From Colletotrichum lupini (lineage: Eukaryota; Ascomycota; Sordariomycetes; Glomerellales; Glomerellaceae): a DNA stretch of 64,000 nt. Location of the stretch: contig NC_064678.1 in the NCBI RefSeq assembly GCF_023278565.1, positions 6,510,001 to 6,574,000 of the forward strand. The letters run 5' to 3'. Both the position numbers and the translations under genes were made by a program. A model generated the notes under the pieces. It did not search any database, was not told where the DNA came from, and was given only the letters and a program-made list of their open reading frames with translations. This document shows, in pieces, positions 12,838 to 24,400 of the stretch (position 1 is its first letter; each line of letters opens with the position of its first letter).

Positions 12838-13830
12838 ATGAAGTTCTCTATTGCCTCCTCCATCGCCGTCCTGGCCGCTCTGGCCAACGCCACCCCGACT
12901 CCCACCGTCGTTGGCGGCAACGCCGTCGACCCCCGTGCCGTCGAGAAGCGTGCCACCATCACTGACGCCTGCGACGTCGGCTACGGCGCCGGCACCACTG
13001 GTGGCTCCGGCGGTACCACCACCACCGTCTCCACCCTGGCCCAGTTCACCGCGGCCGCCACCTCCTCCGACAAGGCCGTCATCGTCGTCAAGGGCGCCAT
13101 CACCGGCGCCGCCAAGGTCAAGGTCGGCTCCAACAAGTCCATCATCGGTGCCAAGGGCTCCTCCCTCACCGGCGTCGGTCTGTACATCAACAAGCAGGAG
13201 AACGTCATCGTCCGCAACATGAAGATCAGCAAGGTCCTCGCGGATAACGGCGACGCCATCAGCATCCAGGCCTCCTCCAAGGTCTGGGTCGACCACTGCG
13301 AGCTCTCCTCCGACCGTGACAACGGCAAGGACTACTACGACGGTCTCCTCGACATCACCCACGCCTCCATGGCCGTGACCGTCTCCAACACCTACCTCCA
13401 CGACCACTACAAGGGCTCCCTCGTCGGCCACTCCGACTCCAACTCGGCCGAGGACACTGGCAAGCTCTACGTCACCTACGCCAACAACTACTGGAAGAAC
13501 ATTGGCTCCCGTGTCCCCTCCGTCCGCTTCGGAAACGTCCACATCTTCAACAACTACGAGGAGAGCATTGACACCTCCGGTGTCAACACCCGCATGGGCG
13601 CCCAGGTCCTCGTCGAGTCCTCCGTCTTCTCCTCCGTCAAGAAGGCCATCACCTTCCTCGACTCCAAGACCACCGGCTACGCTACCGTCTCCGACGTCGA
13701 CCTCGGTGGCTCCACCAACGACGCCCCTGCCGGCACCTTCACCAAGCCCGACTACTCCTACTCCAAGCTCGGCTCTGCCAAGGTCAAGGCCTCCGTCGTC
13801 GCCTCCGCCGGCCAGACCCTTTCCTTCTAA
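12838..13830 (+). CDS. pelB: Secreted pectate lyase, polysaccharide lyase family 1 (PelB type)
   Basis: Intronless, 330 residues. A signal peptide covers residues 1-18 and ends LANA; a Lys-Arg at 37-38 looks like a Kex2 propeptide site. PL1 hallmarks follow: WVDHCELSSD, a DGLLDITH strand, and RVPSVRFG with the Arg that family work identifies as the catalytic base. The enzyme cleaves de-esterified homogalacturonan by calcium-dependent beta-elimination at alkaline pH and macerates plant tissue. Codon use is strongly biased to C-ending codons, unlike the neighbours, suggesting high expression; it also creates a 352-codon antisense shadow frame. The start context is TCAAGATGA and a pyrimidine-rich leader precedes it. 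Similarity to Colletotrichum PelB is from recognition, not a search. The PacC-site cluster upstream suggests alkaline induction. Confidence 0.93.
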   Translation: MKFSIASSIAVLAALANATPTPTVVGGNAVDPRAVEKRATITDACDVGYGAGTTGGSGGTTTTVSTLAQFTAAATSSDKAVIVVKGAITGAAKVKVGSNKSIIGAKGSSLTGVGLYINKQENVIVRNMKISKVLADNGDAISIQASSKVWVDHCELSSDRDNGKDYYDGLLDITHASMAVTVSNTYLHDHYKGSLVGHSDSNSAEDTGKLYVTYANNYWKNIGSRVPSVRFGNVHIFNNYEESIDTSGVNTRMGAQVLVESSVFSSVKKAITFLDSKTTGYATVSDVDLGGSTNDAPAGTFTKPDYSYSKLGSAKVKASVVASAGQTLSF

Positions 13831-14358
13831 GTTACTAGTTGTCATTAATAGTGGTGTGAGAATTTCTGCAATCAGCGCTGCCGGCCGTGGGATGTTCGTG
13901 TCCCCGGTTGGAAAGTACTAGGAAGAAGTACGGAATTCATGTAAATACTTTTCTCTCTCAAGGCATCAGACAAGGCCCTTGGCCACCTGGTTCTGTAGAT
14001 ACAAGTTGCCGGTTTCAACACACTCTTATTTTCCAGATGCAACGTGAACGTGACGGTCATTAAATGTTTCTCTGCTTCGGTGGCGACGAATAATAAAGGG
14101 GCAGAATGATCAATCTTACATTGATGGCAATTCTCCAAACACCGGCCGGCATCTTGTGGCTTGATTCAACCATATCACCCAAGGGAACCATGGTAGTCAA
14201 AGGACTTGGTGCAGCAGAGCGAGAAATCGATTCTGATAGGTTTCTAGGTAACTCTGTTCCTACGTAGACATACTCGTGGGTCACTCATTGGAAAGACTGG
14301 AAGAACTGTCCCCAACACCCCATTACATGGGCTTGCAGCCAGGTGGCAGCTTCGGTTC
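13831..14358. other. Intergenic region between convergent genes
   Basis: It holds the 3' ends of the pectate lyase and the M4 peptidase. An AATAAA at 14092-14097 could serve the plus-strand transcript. Nothing else is recognised. Confidence 0.5.
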
Positions 14359-15749
14359 CTAATTGCCCTTTCTGGTCACGCCGACCTCGTTCCAGGCATC
14401 CCTCACGATCTTGCCTGCCTCGTCTCCATACAGCTCCTCTGCGATCTCCGTTGTCACATCGGCAAACTGGATGAACGTGCACTTGGGAGGAACACGGCCC
14501 GAGTTCATAGTCTTCCACCAGATGGGACCAGCCTTCTCGTACGAGAAACCACCAAAGCCCTTCGCCGCAAGATAGAAAGCCTTGTTCGGAATACCTGAGT
14601 AGATGTGGACACCGCCGTTATCCTCGAAAGTCGGAACGTAGTCCTTGAAATGAGCTGGCTGAGGATCCTTTCCGAATCGCGGGTCGTCATAGGCAGTGCC
14701 AGGTTCCTTCATGCTCCTGAGAGCAACACCCTTGACACCGGGCATGATGCAGCCTTCGCCAATGAGCCAATCGGCTCTCTCTATTATGGTTGTCAGTAAT
14801 GTCACCGCCGTGATGGGCATTTTCCACTGACCGGCATCCTCCTTTTCGACAATCTGCTTCACGATGATGCCGAAAACGTCGGAAACGTGCTCATTGAGAG
14901 CTCCGCTCATTCCCTGGTAGTCGAGGGGACTGGTGTGCTCAGTCACAGCGTGGGTGAGTTCGTGACCGATGACGTCGATGGTTCCAGTGAAGTTACTCAG
15001 GAACTCTCCGCCGTCTCCGAACACCATCTGCATACGCTCTGGGTCCCAGACTGTCGTTTACTGTCAGCACAGTCCTAGAAGTTCCAGATGAACAGAGGAA
15101 AATAGTACTTACATGCGTTCTCGTATTTCTGACCGAAGTGGACCGAGCTGATGACATGCATGTTCTTGTTGTCGATGGAAATCCAGTTGAACTTTTCCTT
15201 GTACATCTTCAGTACCTCGCCAACATTGTCAAAAGCGTCATTGACTGCCTTGTCGTCGACAGCCTTTTGGCCCTCTACACGAACCACATCACCAGGCAAC
15301 TTGCTCTCGTTCTCGGTGTTCTTGGCGTCATAGATAGCCCGGTAGAACTTGTCGTCCTTCTTACCGGCAGTGGCAGCGAGGGTGACCTGGTCCTGTGGAC
15401 CTCCGACTTCGCCCTGCTGAACCTGCTGGACCTTTTGCTGAACACCTCTTATGTGGTCAAGATCCCTCTTGGCACAGGCTCTGGTGTCATCGTCGACGTC
15501 CGTTGAATCGGCAATGTGCTGGAGCAAGATATCAGGGACGATGGAAGGGCGGGAGTGGGAGGAGAGCTGGTGGCGCTGGGCGCGGGGACCACCAAGAATG
15601 GCAAGGCGCTCGGCACGACGGGTAGTGAACTGCTCGCGAAGGCTCAAAGCCTGTCTCGCAGCATGACGCGTATGCTCGCTATTGCACTCGGCGTCGGCGA
15701 TGGCCTTGAGCAGGTGTGGAGGCACGACGTAGCACACGTGATCGGCCAT
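14359..15749 (-). CDS. M4 (thermolysin-family) metallopeptidase, protealysin-like
   Basis: Exons 15749-15113, 15050-14832 and 14780-14359; introns 15051-15112 and 14781-14831; 425 residues. Zinc ligands and catalytic Glu are in HELTH (residues 242-246), with the third ligand Glu266 in NEHVSD; the 20-residue gap equals that in thermolysin. The catalytic His is in NGGVHIYSG (about 344). The N-terminus has no signal peptide but carries VPPHLL (9-14), matching the short PPxxL propeptide motif of bacterial protealysin-like enzymes. The protein is therefore predicted to be intracellular or non-classically exported. The family is mostly bacterial and patchy in fungi, so ancient horizontal acquisition followed by intron gain is likely but unproven. 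NAFWDPERMQMVFGDG is assembled across intron 1. Confidence 0.9.
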
Positions 15750-16624
15750 GATGAATGACTAGGTAGTATCAGAGTTGGTGTGGAAAGACAGAATATTCGG
15801 TGAATGTCTTGGCGAGAAGACTCTGGTAGAGGCTGTGAAATTGAAGTTGCGAGGATATCAAGAGAAGTGTGAGATGTTGAAGGTTGAGTGAGGATGTAAG
15901 AAGAAGAGAAGATGGTATCGAGGACGTCGGGGGGGTGGCCTCTTATGGGCAATAGCTCGGTGAGGAGTTGAGGGGGGATGAAGGTGAGGAAAGGTGGACT
16001 GGTGTCTGCCTGCCTTTCTGTTGCCTGCCGTGTATCACTTTGAGACTTGCTGAAAACGCGGGCTGGAAATGAGGCAAGTGCAGGTTTCCAAGTTTGGGGA
16101 TTGGATCCAGTTGTCTGTCTGTATGCGCCAGTTGGTGTTGTTGCTCAGCCTTGAAGAGGCAGCCATGCAATGCAATCTTCCTGGGACTTGTTGTCTTATC
16201 GCTGGCAGCTTTGCCTGGCCCTATTAGAACAGAGAAGGCCAAGACATCCAGCGATACAGCTGTCGTCCGAAGGCCAATGTGATTGCGTGACGGGGGGCCA
16301 GAACTGTCCCAATGGGGTCGGCATTCGTGACCTATTGGTACCCCTCTTCACATCGGACAACCCACTTCTCCATCACGAATCCATCATGGGCTTTTCTACG
16401 TAAGTCGCGGGGTCGAGAAGGTGTCTTCACCCGGAGAGACCAAATAATCTTGTATTCAAGTTGTCACTGGTGGCTTGAATGCCATATTTGTAAGGTGCGA
16501 AAGGTACATATGTCGGGGAGCAAAGAGCCGGAGTTGAAGCAACGTAATGGAAGCAATGACAAACAATACGAAAGCGACCACCTCAGATGACGACCAAGGT
16601 ACCGATAAGATAAGAGCTCCAGAT

Positions 16625-16649
16625 ACCTACCTTAGGTACCTTAGGTAGG
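16625..16649. repeat. Near-palindromic CCTTAGGTA repeat
   Basis: ACCTACCTTAGGT followed by ACCTTAGGTAGG forms a near-palindrome. The same vocabulary recurs at 17571, 53626 and 53892. Confidence 0.7.
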
Positions 16650-17570
16650 CGCGGGACTGGGGCGCAGCGGGTGCCACCCACATGCCGTGACCAGGTGTTC
16701 ATGTCCAGGGGACGTGTAACTTGGTAAACGAGGCAGGAATGTGGCACAAGTCAGAGGAGTCGATGGGAAGGCGAGACGGCAGATCAAGAAAAGCTTTCCC
16801 GAAGGCTGAAAGCTCCCCGGAGCGTTTGTTGTGGCGTCGCATTTGTTGACTTACATGCCGTTGCACGAATTGGATACCTACGCCCTGTCTCACTCGGGTC
16901 CACTATCTTGGTGTATGTGTCACTCGACGTCATTCTCCCCGTCTCACAAAACCTTGAATGTGCAAGGTAAAGCTTCGTCGCTTGACACTTGGGTGCGAGA
17001 CCCTGCGGGCCAGACAAATGGCTTAACTGACGATTCTTTCCAGATAGGAAACAAGTCACCGAACCAGTCACGTCACGCCCGTCAAGCCAGTCAGAGCGTA
17101 GTTCAGCTGGGCAAGGGAGAGCTGAATAAGGTGCAGAACTTCAGGTAGCGGTACCTTACTGAAGACCCACTCCAACTGCGGAGACTGCCGGCGTCAACCC
17201 GGGCCGCAGAACGCAAGTGCCGGCTGAGCCCCGGCCAGTCCCGTTTCCCCATTAGAGTCTTTGGCGCCTACCTTACTTTGCACTTGAGCAAAAGTGCATG
17301 GAGGAAAATGTTGTGCTACCTGGCTTACTTGCGTCGTAGGAAGGTAACCTTTGATGTAAGATAGGATGGGAAAGGTAGGTAAGCAAGGCTCTGGCGGACG
17401 AATGTTACCGTTATGCGTGCTAAAGTGTAAGCGGGCATCGTGTTACTCCGTGAGAGGCTGACAACTTCCTTTTTCCGTAATTTTGGTTCGAATCAGCCGC
17501 ATTGCGAGACTTATCTTCGGTGTAGAAGGAAGTAACACTCCTTGTGTGTAGGTAATGTGATCCTCGAAAT

Positions 17571-17620
17571 ACCTAGGTACCACACTACCTTACCTAAGGT
17601 AAGGTAAGGTAGGTAAGTAC
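17571..17620. repeat. TACCTAAGGTAAGG repeat island
   Basis: It contains CCTAGGTACC, then ACCTTACCTAAGGTAAGG with further GGTAAGG copies, a self-complementary low-complexity stretch like that at 53.6 kb. Confidence 0.7.
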
Positions 17621-17914
17621 AACGTGAGGAGGCAGCCTGAAGATGGGAAGATCACACCTGCCTCATCATCACCATAAGTCTTTGGTACCTACCTGGGCAG
17701 CTACAGATCCTCGAATGCTCGGGGAAGGAGGGATGCTGGGTTCCCTTCCAGAATCGTCTCAGGATCAAGGATCTGGTCGGGTGCCTTTCAATTCTTCCCT
17801 CTCCCTTCATCCCCTCAAGTCAATATCATTCTTCAACTCGGTTCCAATTCTGCCTCCATAAGGTAGCAAATCCAAGCGTGCTGGGCTGCGATAGCAAGAA
17901 GTCAATCGTTCACG

Positions 17915-18994
17915 ATGCCTCCCCTCCTTACCCCTAATCCAACACCCTCCAAGGTTCCTCATTCTCAATCTCAGTCTTCGACACCAGCTTCTCGACCCTC
18001 GCAAAGCACACAGGCCTCAAAGAACCCCAAAACAACAGCAGATCTCTCACCAGAGCATCATGCAATCATGCTTCGTCACGCACTCTCCTCTCCGACAATC
18101 CGAGCACTTGCTTCCCTTCCCCGCGGCCCACCTCCCGGAGAGATCCTCCGTTGTGCCTCTTCCGCAACAGAATTCCTCTCCTTCACCTTCAATCCTTTGG
18201 AAAAGGTTGCCTTCTCCCACATCAACAACGATCCTTCAACCCGCTGGCCCCTGAAAGAGACCCTGACTGAGCCCTGGCACAAGGTCTTCCTCGTCGCCCA
18301 ATGCGAAGCCTCGGGCGGAGACTACGGCGACCGCCTCTCCCTCAAGGCCCGGCAGAAGCTCTTGTCCGACAAACCCCGCATAGTAAAGATCCTGGGTCAG
18401 GTTCTGCGTGCCTGCGCCGACATCATGGGTTGCCGCAAAGACGCAGTCGGCCTGAGGCGCTCCCTCGAGACCTGGCGTGCCGTCGTGTCCAAAAGCTAGG
18501 AGGGGCTGGCGACGGAGCTACTTCAGGTACCCGATATTGGGCCGAAAAAGATGATCACGCTCGTCGAGCATGGCATCAGAACCATACGCCGGCTTGCTGA
18601 GATGGACTTCTTTCACATCGAGAGGGTGCTCTCCCGAAATCCGCCATTCGGTCAGAAGATTGTGCGTAGCTTGGCACACTTCCCACGCCTCGTACTTGCT
18701 GTTGACATACCCAAACGCGACGAGGGCCCGAAAAGTGGTGTCATCGTTCGCGCCATCCTAGGCTGTTCGAATCGCGAGGCTCCAGTATGGAAAGGGACGA
18801 CACCTTGGGTCACAATGGCTGCCGAGACCTCGGATGGCCGACTGGTCTTTTTCTGGAAGGGAAAGGTCAAGAGCCTTATGCCGAGCAAAAACCTCGTGTT
18901 CTCCATCGAAGCGGCCAAGGGCGAGAAGGTGTTCGTGTGGGCAAGTTGCGAAGAGATTGCTGGTACGTACGTGACAGGGGAGGTCACCGTCTAG
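17915..18994 (+). pseudogene. Isolated Sec63 domain of a MER3/HFM1-type meiotic helicase, interrupted by an in-frame TAG
   Basis: One frame runs from the ATG at 17915 to 18994 with a single TAG at 18497-18499; the codons on both sides are in the same register. Before the stop: EPWHKVFLVAQCE and DKPRIVKILGQVLRACADIM. After it: a helix-hairpin-helix-like VPDIGPKKM, then HIERVLSRNPPFG and AETSDGRLVFFW. These match in order the Sec63 domain that follows the helicase cores in MER3/HFM1, which promotes crossover recombination. The residue lost at the stop corresponds to the conserved Trp of the domain's AWEG, so TGG to TAG is the likely change. No DExH helicase motifs lie upstream; the first 50 residues are Ser/Pro/Gln-rich. 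It is either a decayed partial duplicate or two short proteins. No plausible intron removes the stop. Confidence 0.72.
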
Positions 18995-19757
18995 ATTGAT
19001 GCGGTTGGAAGCAGTTGAACGAGTACTCATTTTCAGAAGGGGGATTTTCATGGCATGTCAATATTTGCCGAAGAGCTTCAAGGGCTATGACAGAGTAGCA
19101 ATGGACTGACTATTGAGTCCTCAAAACCATGTATGCACTTGGCCGCATAGTGCAATGATGCCAGTGCAGTTTGTCAGTAGAAAATTCGCCATCATTGTGA
19201 GCGACAGCTCTGCCTTATGTGTATAATAAGACTGGACTTATCGATCTCATTATCATTGTCTGCTACTCGAATATGCAGGCCACATCATCAAGCACTCCCG
19301 CAAAGCATAGTCGTAACGATGTAAATCTCTTATTCTCCGAGCGGCTAGCGCTGTACCGCTCGTCCGTGGCATGCAGCTGCTAGTCTCTGCAATATGAACA
19401 CTCGCGCTCTCGACTCCCTAAGAGGGGCCTCAGATATACAATGCACCGTTGCCTGGACCTTACGGTCTGGCCGGGTATCGCTGTTGATGATACTGTGTGG
19501 TGTGTGGGTGGTTTGCTCACATGCAAGCCGGACTCTATTCCAGGACTCAATGTCCAAATATTCCGGAGCATGCCACCCGAGATAAGACAAAAAAAAGGTG
19601 CACAAAAAACGAGCCCCCCCTCCAATCCTTTTTATTACCCAGCCTTTTGTTGCTCGTCATGGTACTCCCCATCCGATCCCCCAACTCGACTCCGGTCAAC
19701 GAATTTACGTTTACAGCATTTCAAAGTGACGTCATTATAGCGACGACGTGATGCAAA
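18995..19757. other. Intergenic region between convergent genes
   Basis: About 760 bases between the Sec63-domain relict and the transporter stop. No gene, repeat or clear signal recognised. Confidence 0.5.
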
Positions 19758-21449
19758 TTAGTCGTCGCGGTTCTTGCCCCTGGCTGATGGCGCTCGGTGG
19801 TGGTGCAGCATAGGCGACGATGGCCTAGACGTCGAAAGTCCCATGCTGCGGACCGCATCGAGCGGGTCGAGGTTAAGCTTGGTTTCGTCGGTGACGGCTG
19901 GCGTGTACGCCGGGTCAACCATTGCCTTCTCGTAGCTCGCAATCGTAATCGGTGGCGGGCGGCCCTTGCGATCGGGAATGCTGTAGATGTAGGTCGCGGC
20001 AAGAACCAGAGTAGTACCGAGAATAAACTGAGAAGGTCAGATTCAAGAATCATGGCGGGCTGCGGGAATTTACTTACGGAGAAATTGACTTCAAAGTTAA
20101 AGAACCAAACGCTGAATAGAAAGCTGATAACGATACTGATGCTTGCAGCAAAGTTCTTTGCAATGTTGTCGGCGTAGTTAATGCACAACGACGCAAGCAC
20201 GCCGCCGACAGCTTGGAATACGATTGCGGTCCATACGACCCAGTTGTAGCCATCAAAGAAACCATGCTTGGCAATGTCTTCCGCATCAATCAAGATAACG
20301 CCTGCTAGAGCAGGGAACAGCGAGTAAAACGACAGCTGGATGTTGCGCGTCCATACAGAGGCATGGGTTCCTGAGTCCTTGAGCATCTTCTCAAAGTAGA
20401 CTCCAGCAAGACCCGAGGCGACGGCGGCGACGAGCACGGCGGTCAGTCCAATCGAGTAGTTCATGAGCGGTGACGGGTCTTGGTCCTCTTGGATACCCTG
20501 ATACGAGGCCGACCGCTTCACGATTTCTCCGCCAACGCCCGCGAGACCGTCCGCGGCGCGCTTGGTGAGCTCACGGGCCACCTCCGCCGCACCCTCGGCA
20601 GCTTGACCAAGCTCGTGCACGGAGCGAGGAAAGAAATGGTCTGTGGTGTCGTGCAGGAGGATGCTGGCCGACGTCGATTCGGCATGGCTTGCGGACGAAG
20701 GTTGGGGAAGTGACACAATGGATACGCCCAAGGTCAAGATGATCAAAGAGATCCAGCGCTTCATACCGAGCGCGCGGCGAAGCATCGTAACGGAGAAGAC
20801 AGCGGTCGTGAGAATCTGCGACGAGAACACGGTTAGGTCCGGTAGATCCCCCGAGATGAGAGAATCAATCCGTAACTGCGTACCTTGAGCTGGTATAGAA
20901 CTTGGAAGTGAACGGCATCCAGGTTCCCAACAGCGACGTATTGTAGTGTGTTTTGCAGCGTGTATAGTGTTGCTGGAATTGCGAGCTTCCACCCATCGCC
21001 CGAGAACACGGAGTTGAAGATCTGCTCGAAGATGACGGTGGCCGGCGTGGACGGTGCCAATGTGCGCGAAACCTCTGCAATGGAGCAAGTCAAGCAAATT
21101 GACAGCTTGATCACCTCATTGAGGAAGACTGCGGTGGATGTGAAGTATCGGTGATCGCCCACGGGAGGCATGATGCGGGAGTAATGCATGATCTACCACG
21201 GCCGGGTCAGCGCTGGTTTCTAGAGATGGCGACAACGAGAAGGCTTACCAGAATCAGTGCCGAGTTTTGAAAAGTGAGCTATAGAGCGAGGCCATTGTCA
21301 GTTTTCGCCGATATAGAAGGGAGCCTTTGCGCAAGGCTTGGGGCGAGCAATCGTTTAGAGCGTACCGTGATGAGGGAAAGTTGCTTCATGGACATGCCGA
21401 AAAGTGTCGGCCCCCCCGCCGGCGGCGCGGCAGCGTCGAGGAGAGCCAT
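19758..21449 (-). CDS. Nucleotide-sugar transporter (UDP-galactose/UDP-GlcNAc type, SLC35A-like)
   Basis: Five exons: 21449-21366, 21278-21249, 21192-20884, 20815-20078 and 20027-19758; the introns between them are 50-86 nt; 476 residues. The second exon is only 30 bases (LTFQNSALIL) but keeps phase and homology. The family signature HFQVLYQLKILTTAVFS is assembled across intron 3, and LGVSIVSLPQ, GLAGVYFEKMLK and NFAASISIVIS follow in later helices. About ten membrane segments are visible, with a hydrophilic insertion of about 80 residues in the middle that is long for the family. Such transporters exchange cytosolic UDP-sugar for lumenal UMP in the Golgi. A start at 21482 would need TTG, so I use the ATG at 21449. 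Exact sugar specificity is not readable. Confidence 0.9.
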
Positions 21450-24400
21450 TATGGCTGATGCGAAAGGAATTGAGATCGTCAAAACGTGAGAAATAGCAAT
21501 TGGCGGTGCTAAGATGAGTAGGCAGATGTTAAATTCGTGCGATGTGTGCTGTTCTCCTCGAAGTTTTGGGGGTCCTGTTTCGTCGGGTATTTTTGAACCG
21601 CCGATAATTCGTCGCGTTTAAAGGGGGGAACAAAGTGGGTGGTGTGGGAGCTAAGCTGAAGCTCTCCCTTTTTTTGACCCTATTTTTTTCTTCCCGTCTC
21701 GTCGTAGGATGGTAGGTAGTGTACTTGGTAGGAGGTTGCGTCAAGACAGCGAATCGGGGTACAGATGATGATCTGGAGGGGTCTGGAACAATGTCAGAGC
21801 GGCGGCGGGCAGGTAATACGGTGGGTTGTATGGATCGCGTGGCAGCAAGTAGTGGTGATTGGCAATGTCAAGCTGCCGGGTGGTGGAAAGATGCAGACAG
21901 GTAGCAGGAGAGGAAGAGAAGGGGAAGGTTGGAAAAGAAGAAGAGAAGGGTTGCATTGAAGCCGTGGAAGAGGGTTGGAAAGTGTGTCGCGTTTCTCAAT
22001 GCCCCAGGATGGGACGTTTCTAGCCCCCGTCCAAGCAAGAGCAAGTGCAAGTGCAAATCTGCGTGACTGCGACTGTGTGTTTCCTCTGCTTGGGATGCGC
22101 TGTCCGTGACGCAGGTACGCAGGTCCCTTCCTTCCCTGACTGGGTGAGGCGGCCCCTGACGTAAGGGAAGAGCAAGGGCGGGCAGGAGCAAGGGGGTTTC
22201 CTTCCGAAGCAGCTGGGGCAACAGGGCAGGCAAGCCGCAAGAGCACCTCACCTCAACCTGGAAGTCGCAAGTGCAAGTGCGAGTGCAGAGCAGGCAGGTG
22301 CCGTAGTGGAGTCACTACGGACCTGGAGACTGGAGCGACTGGGCAGCGGGCAGCGGGCAGGAAGGAGCAGGACGAGAAGGGGAGGAAGGGGGAAGGGGGA
22401 AAGGAAAGGACGACAAGGGTACGTACCCCTTGGTCTGGTCTCTGCAGTCTCTCGTCTCTCGTCTCTAATCTTTCTGGTCTCTCCTTCCAGATTTCTGTAG
22501 GTGCGAAGGGAGGGAAAGGTGCAAAACACAAATGCCAAGGCAAGTGCAAGATGCAGGAAAGAGGAAGAGGAATGAAAAAAAGAAGAGATGCAATGCGCGC
22601 CTGAGATGAAGTCTGTTCTCAAATGGCCTTGAATGCACGTTTGCCGGCTTGCCAAGTGAGTGCACACGCTCTCTCACTGGCCTGGCTCCCAATTGGTGAC
22701 TTGTTGAAAGTCCGGTGTCCGATGTCTCCTGCAAAAACCATGTGCTCTTGCTCAGTCAGAGCCTGTCCGTGAGTGAATCTGGCAACCTCTACACTATCTG
22801 TGAGCCTGTGAGGTAATACCGTAAGGTAGGAAGTAGAGACCACCTCACAACACAACAGCAAGTGACCTGGAACAAGGGACGAATACTCGGATCTCCGTAT
22901 CGCGACAGCACCAAACCCAAGTATTGGTGACTTGTTTGAAACCACGTCTCGATGTCTGGTCGGCGCCCCCCCCTTCCTCGGTTAGCATGAGCAAAAAACT
23001 TGGGCAGAGCTTCAGTTTCCACGGCCTCCCATTCGTCAACCGTCCTTCGCCTCGCCTCACCTTTCACAACTCTTAAACTCTCCCCGATGACAGTTGCGGG
23101 ATTGCCTGCAAATGCCGCCCTCCCCAACCATGCGATACGCCACGATACACTGCGATACACCTCAGAGACACCTAGAAAATCAGAAACACGTACCTCAAGC
23201 TTGTTGCCGTGAAGGCATCCACCCTGTTCTACTGGGCAAGTCGATGCGAGAGGAAACACTCGAACCACCAGACCCCAAAGCTTCCCACGTCCTTCAGCTG
23301 CTGCTATCCCAGTTCGTTTGCCCGGATCCTCGTTATTGCGATTTCTGATGCACCGAGAGATGCAGAGCCGCCCAATATCGGTCGGAGTCCCTTGATCTTC
23401 AGTCCGATTCTAACCCGCTCAACCGCCCGAGCGTGCCGCCGTGCCGTCCAAGCCCGCCCGTTTACCTCTGCGAGTCTCTGCCACGACGCCCTTTCCCGCT
23501 TGTGCCTAGATGCCCAGATGCCCAGCCTGCGGGATGGACGATTGCTGGAGTCTTTTGCCCGGCTTGCAGATCAACGACGCATCGGTCACGCTTGCAGTGG
23601 AGGAACCCGCGCTGAGGCCCAACTCGCACGCAATCCAGATGGGTCCACGGCACCCAAATCAGCACTACAAGAGGCACTGTAAACAGACGATCAGCGATGC
23701 GATGACAGGGATCATCTCTGTTTTCGGCCCCCTTTTTTCTCTTGTTCCTGTCTCTGCAACCTGGCTGCCGTCACTGATGATCCGGGGAAGCTGCTGGGAA
23801 AGCTATCTTGGTTCCTAGTCGATGCATACACCGAGACACAGTCGAATTGCTTGGGCACTCCTTCGACCACAAGCCTCAAGAATCGAGCCTCTATTTAGAC
23901 CGTCGTCGACATATTCAATGTTCCACCATCTTCACTGACCACCCTCAGCCCTTCACGAGATCAAAAGCTCACCGTTCAAGCAACTAGCCCCGGCCCAGGG
24001 CGGGGAAGCTCCCCATAGTTTCTGCGCCTCCATGCATAGTGAACTGTCCTGGCTGGATCTGGGTCCAGCATGGCGTCACCTGGCACTTGGCCGGATCACC
24101 ACTTCGGTTTTTGGGCAAAGACAACCTAATAACCTATTAAGCCTAGAAGCGCCATCGAGACATTCTTCCCTAAAGCGAGACACGCTACCCCAACCGCGTT
24201 GACAACTTCCGCCATCCCGCCCTCAACACCACGCCAATCACCATCTAGACAGCTCCCTGTCCCGTGCGACTACGCCGCCACGTCTGGCAATGCTTGGCCT
24301 CATGACCCGCCCAATGTTGACCGCCAACGTCACCTTGTGTGAAGTTGAAGGGGGGCCAAGTAGCCAGGAAAGGTTGGGCAGGGCGCATCACGCGGGATCC

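Larger units (their letters stand above)
15750..17914. other. Intergenic region with ACCTTAGGT-type repeats
   Basis: No supportable gene in about 2.2 kb between the M4 peptidase start and the Sec63-domain relict. Two islands of CCTTAGGTA/TACCTAAGG repeats stand out, near 16625-16649 and 17571-17620. A GGTTCGAATC near 17487 looks like a tRNA B box but nothing else of a tRNA surrounds it. Confidence 0.55.

Noticed and set aside
12787..13845. 352-codon open frame antisense to the pectate lyase
   Set aside because: It is a product of the C-ending codon bias of the sense gene; composition is nearly all Gly, Val, Asp and Leu with no domain.
17480..17500. GGTTCGAATC resembling a tRNA B box
   Set aside because: No A box, acceptor stem or anticodon arm at the right distances on either strand.
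18425..18499. An intron that would remove the TAG in the Sec63-domain gene
   Set aside because: The only GT...AG pair ending at the stop has a poor donor (GTTGCC), shifts the frame and would delete conserved domain residues.
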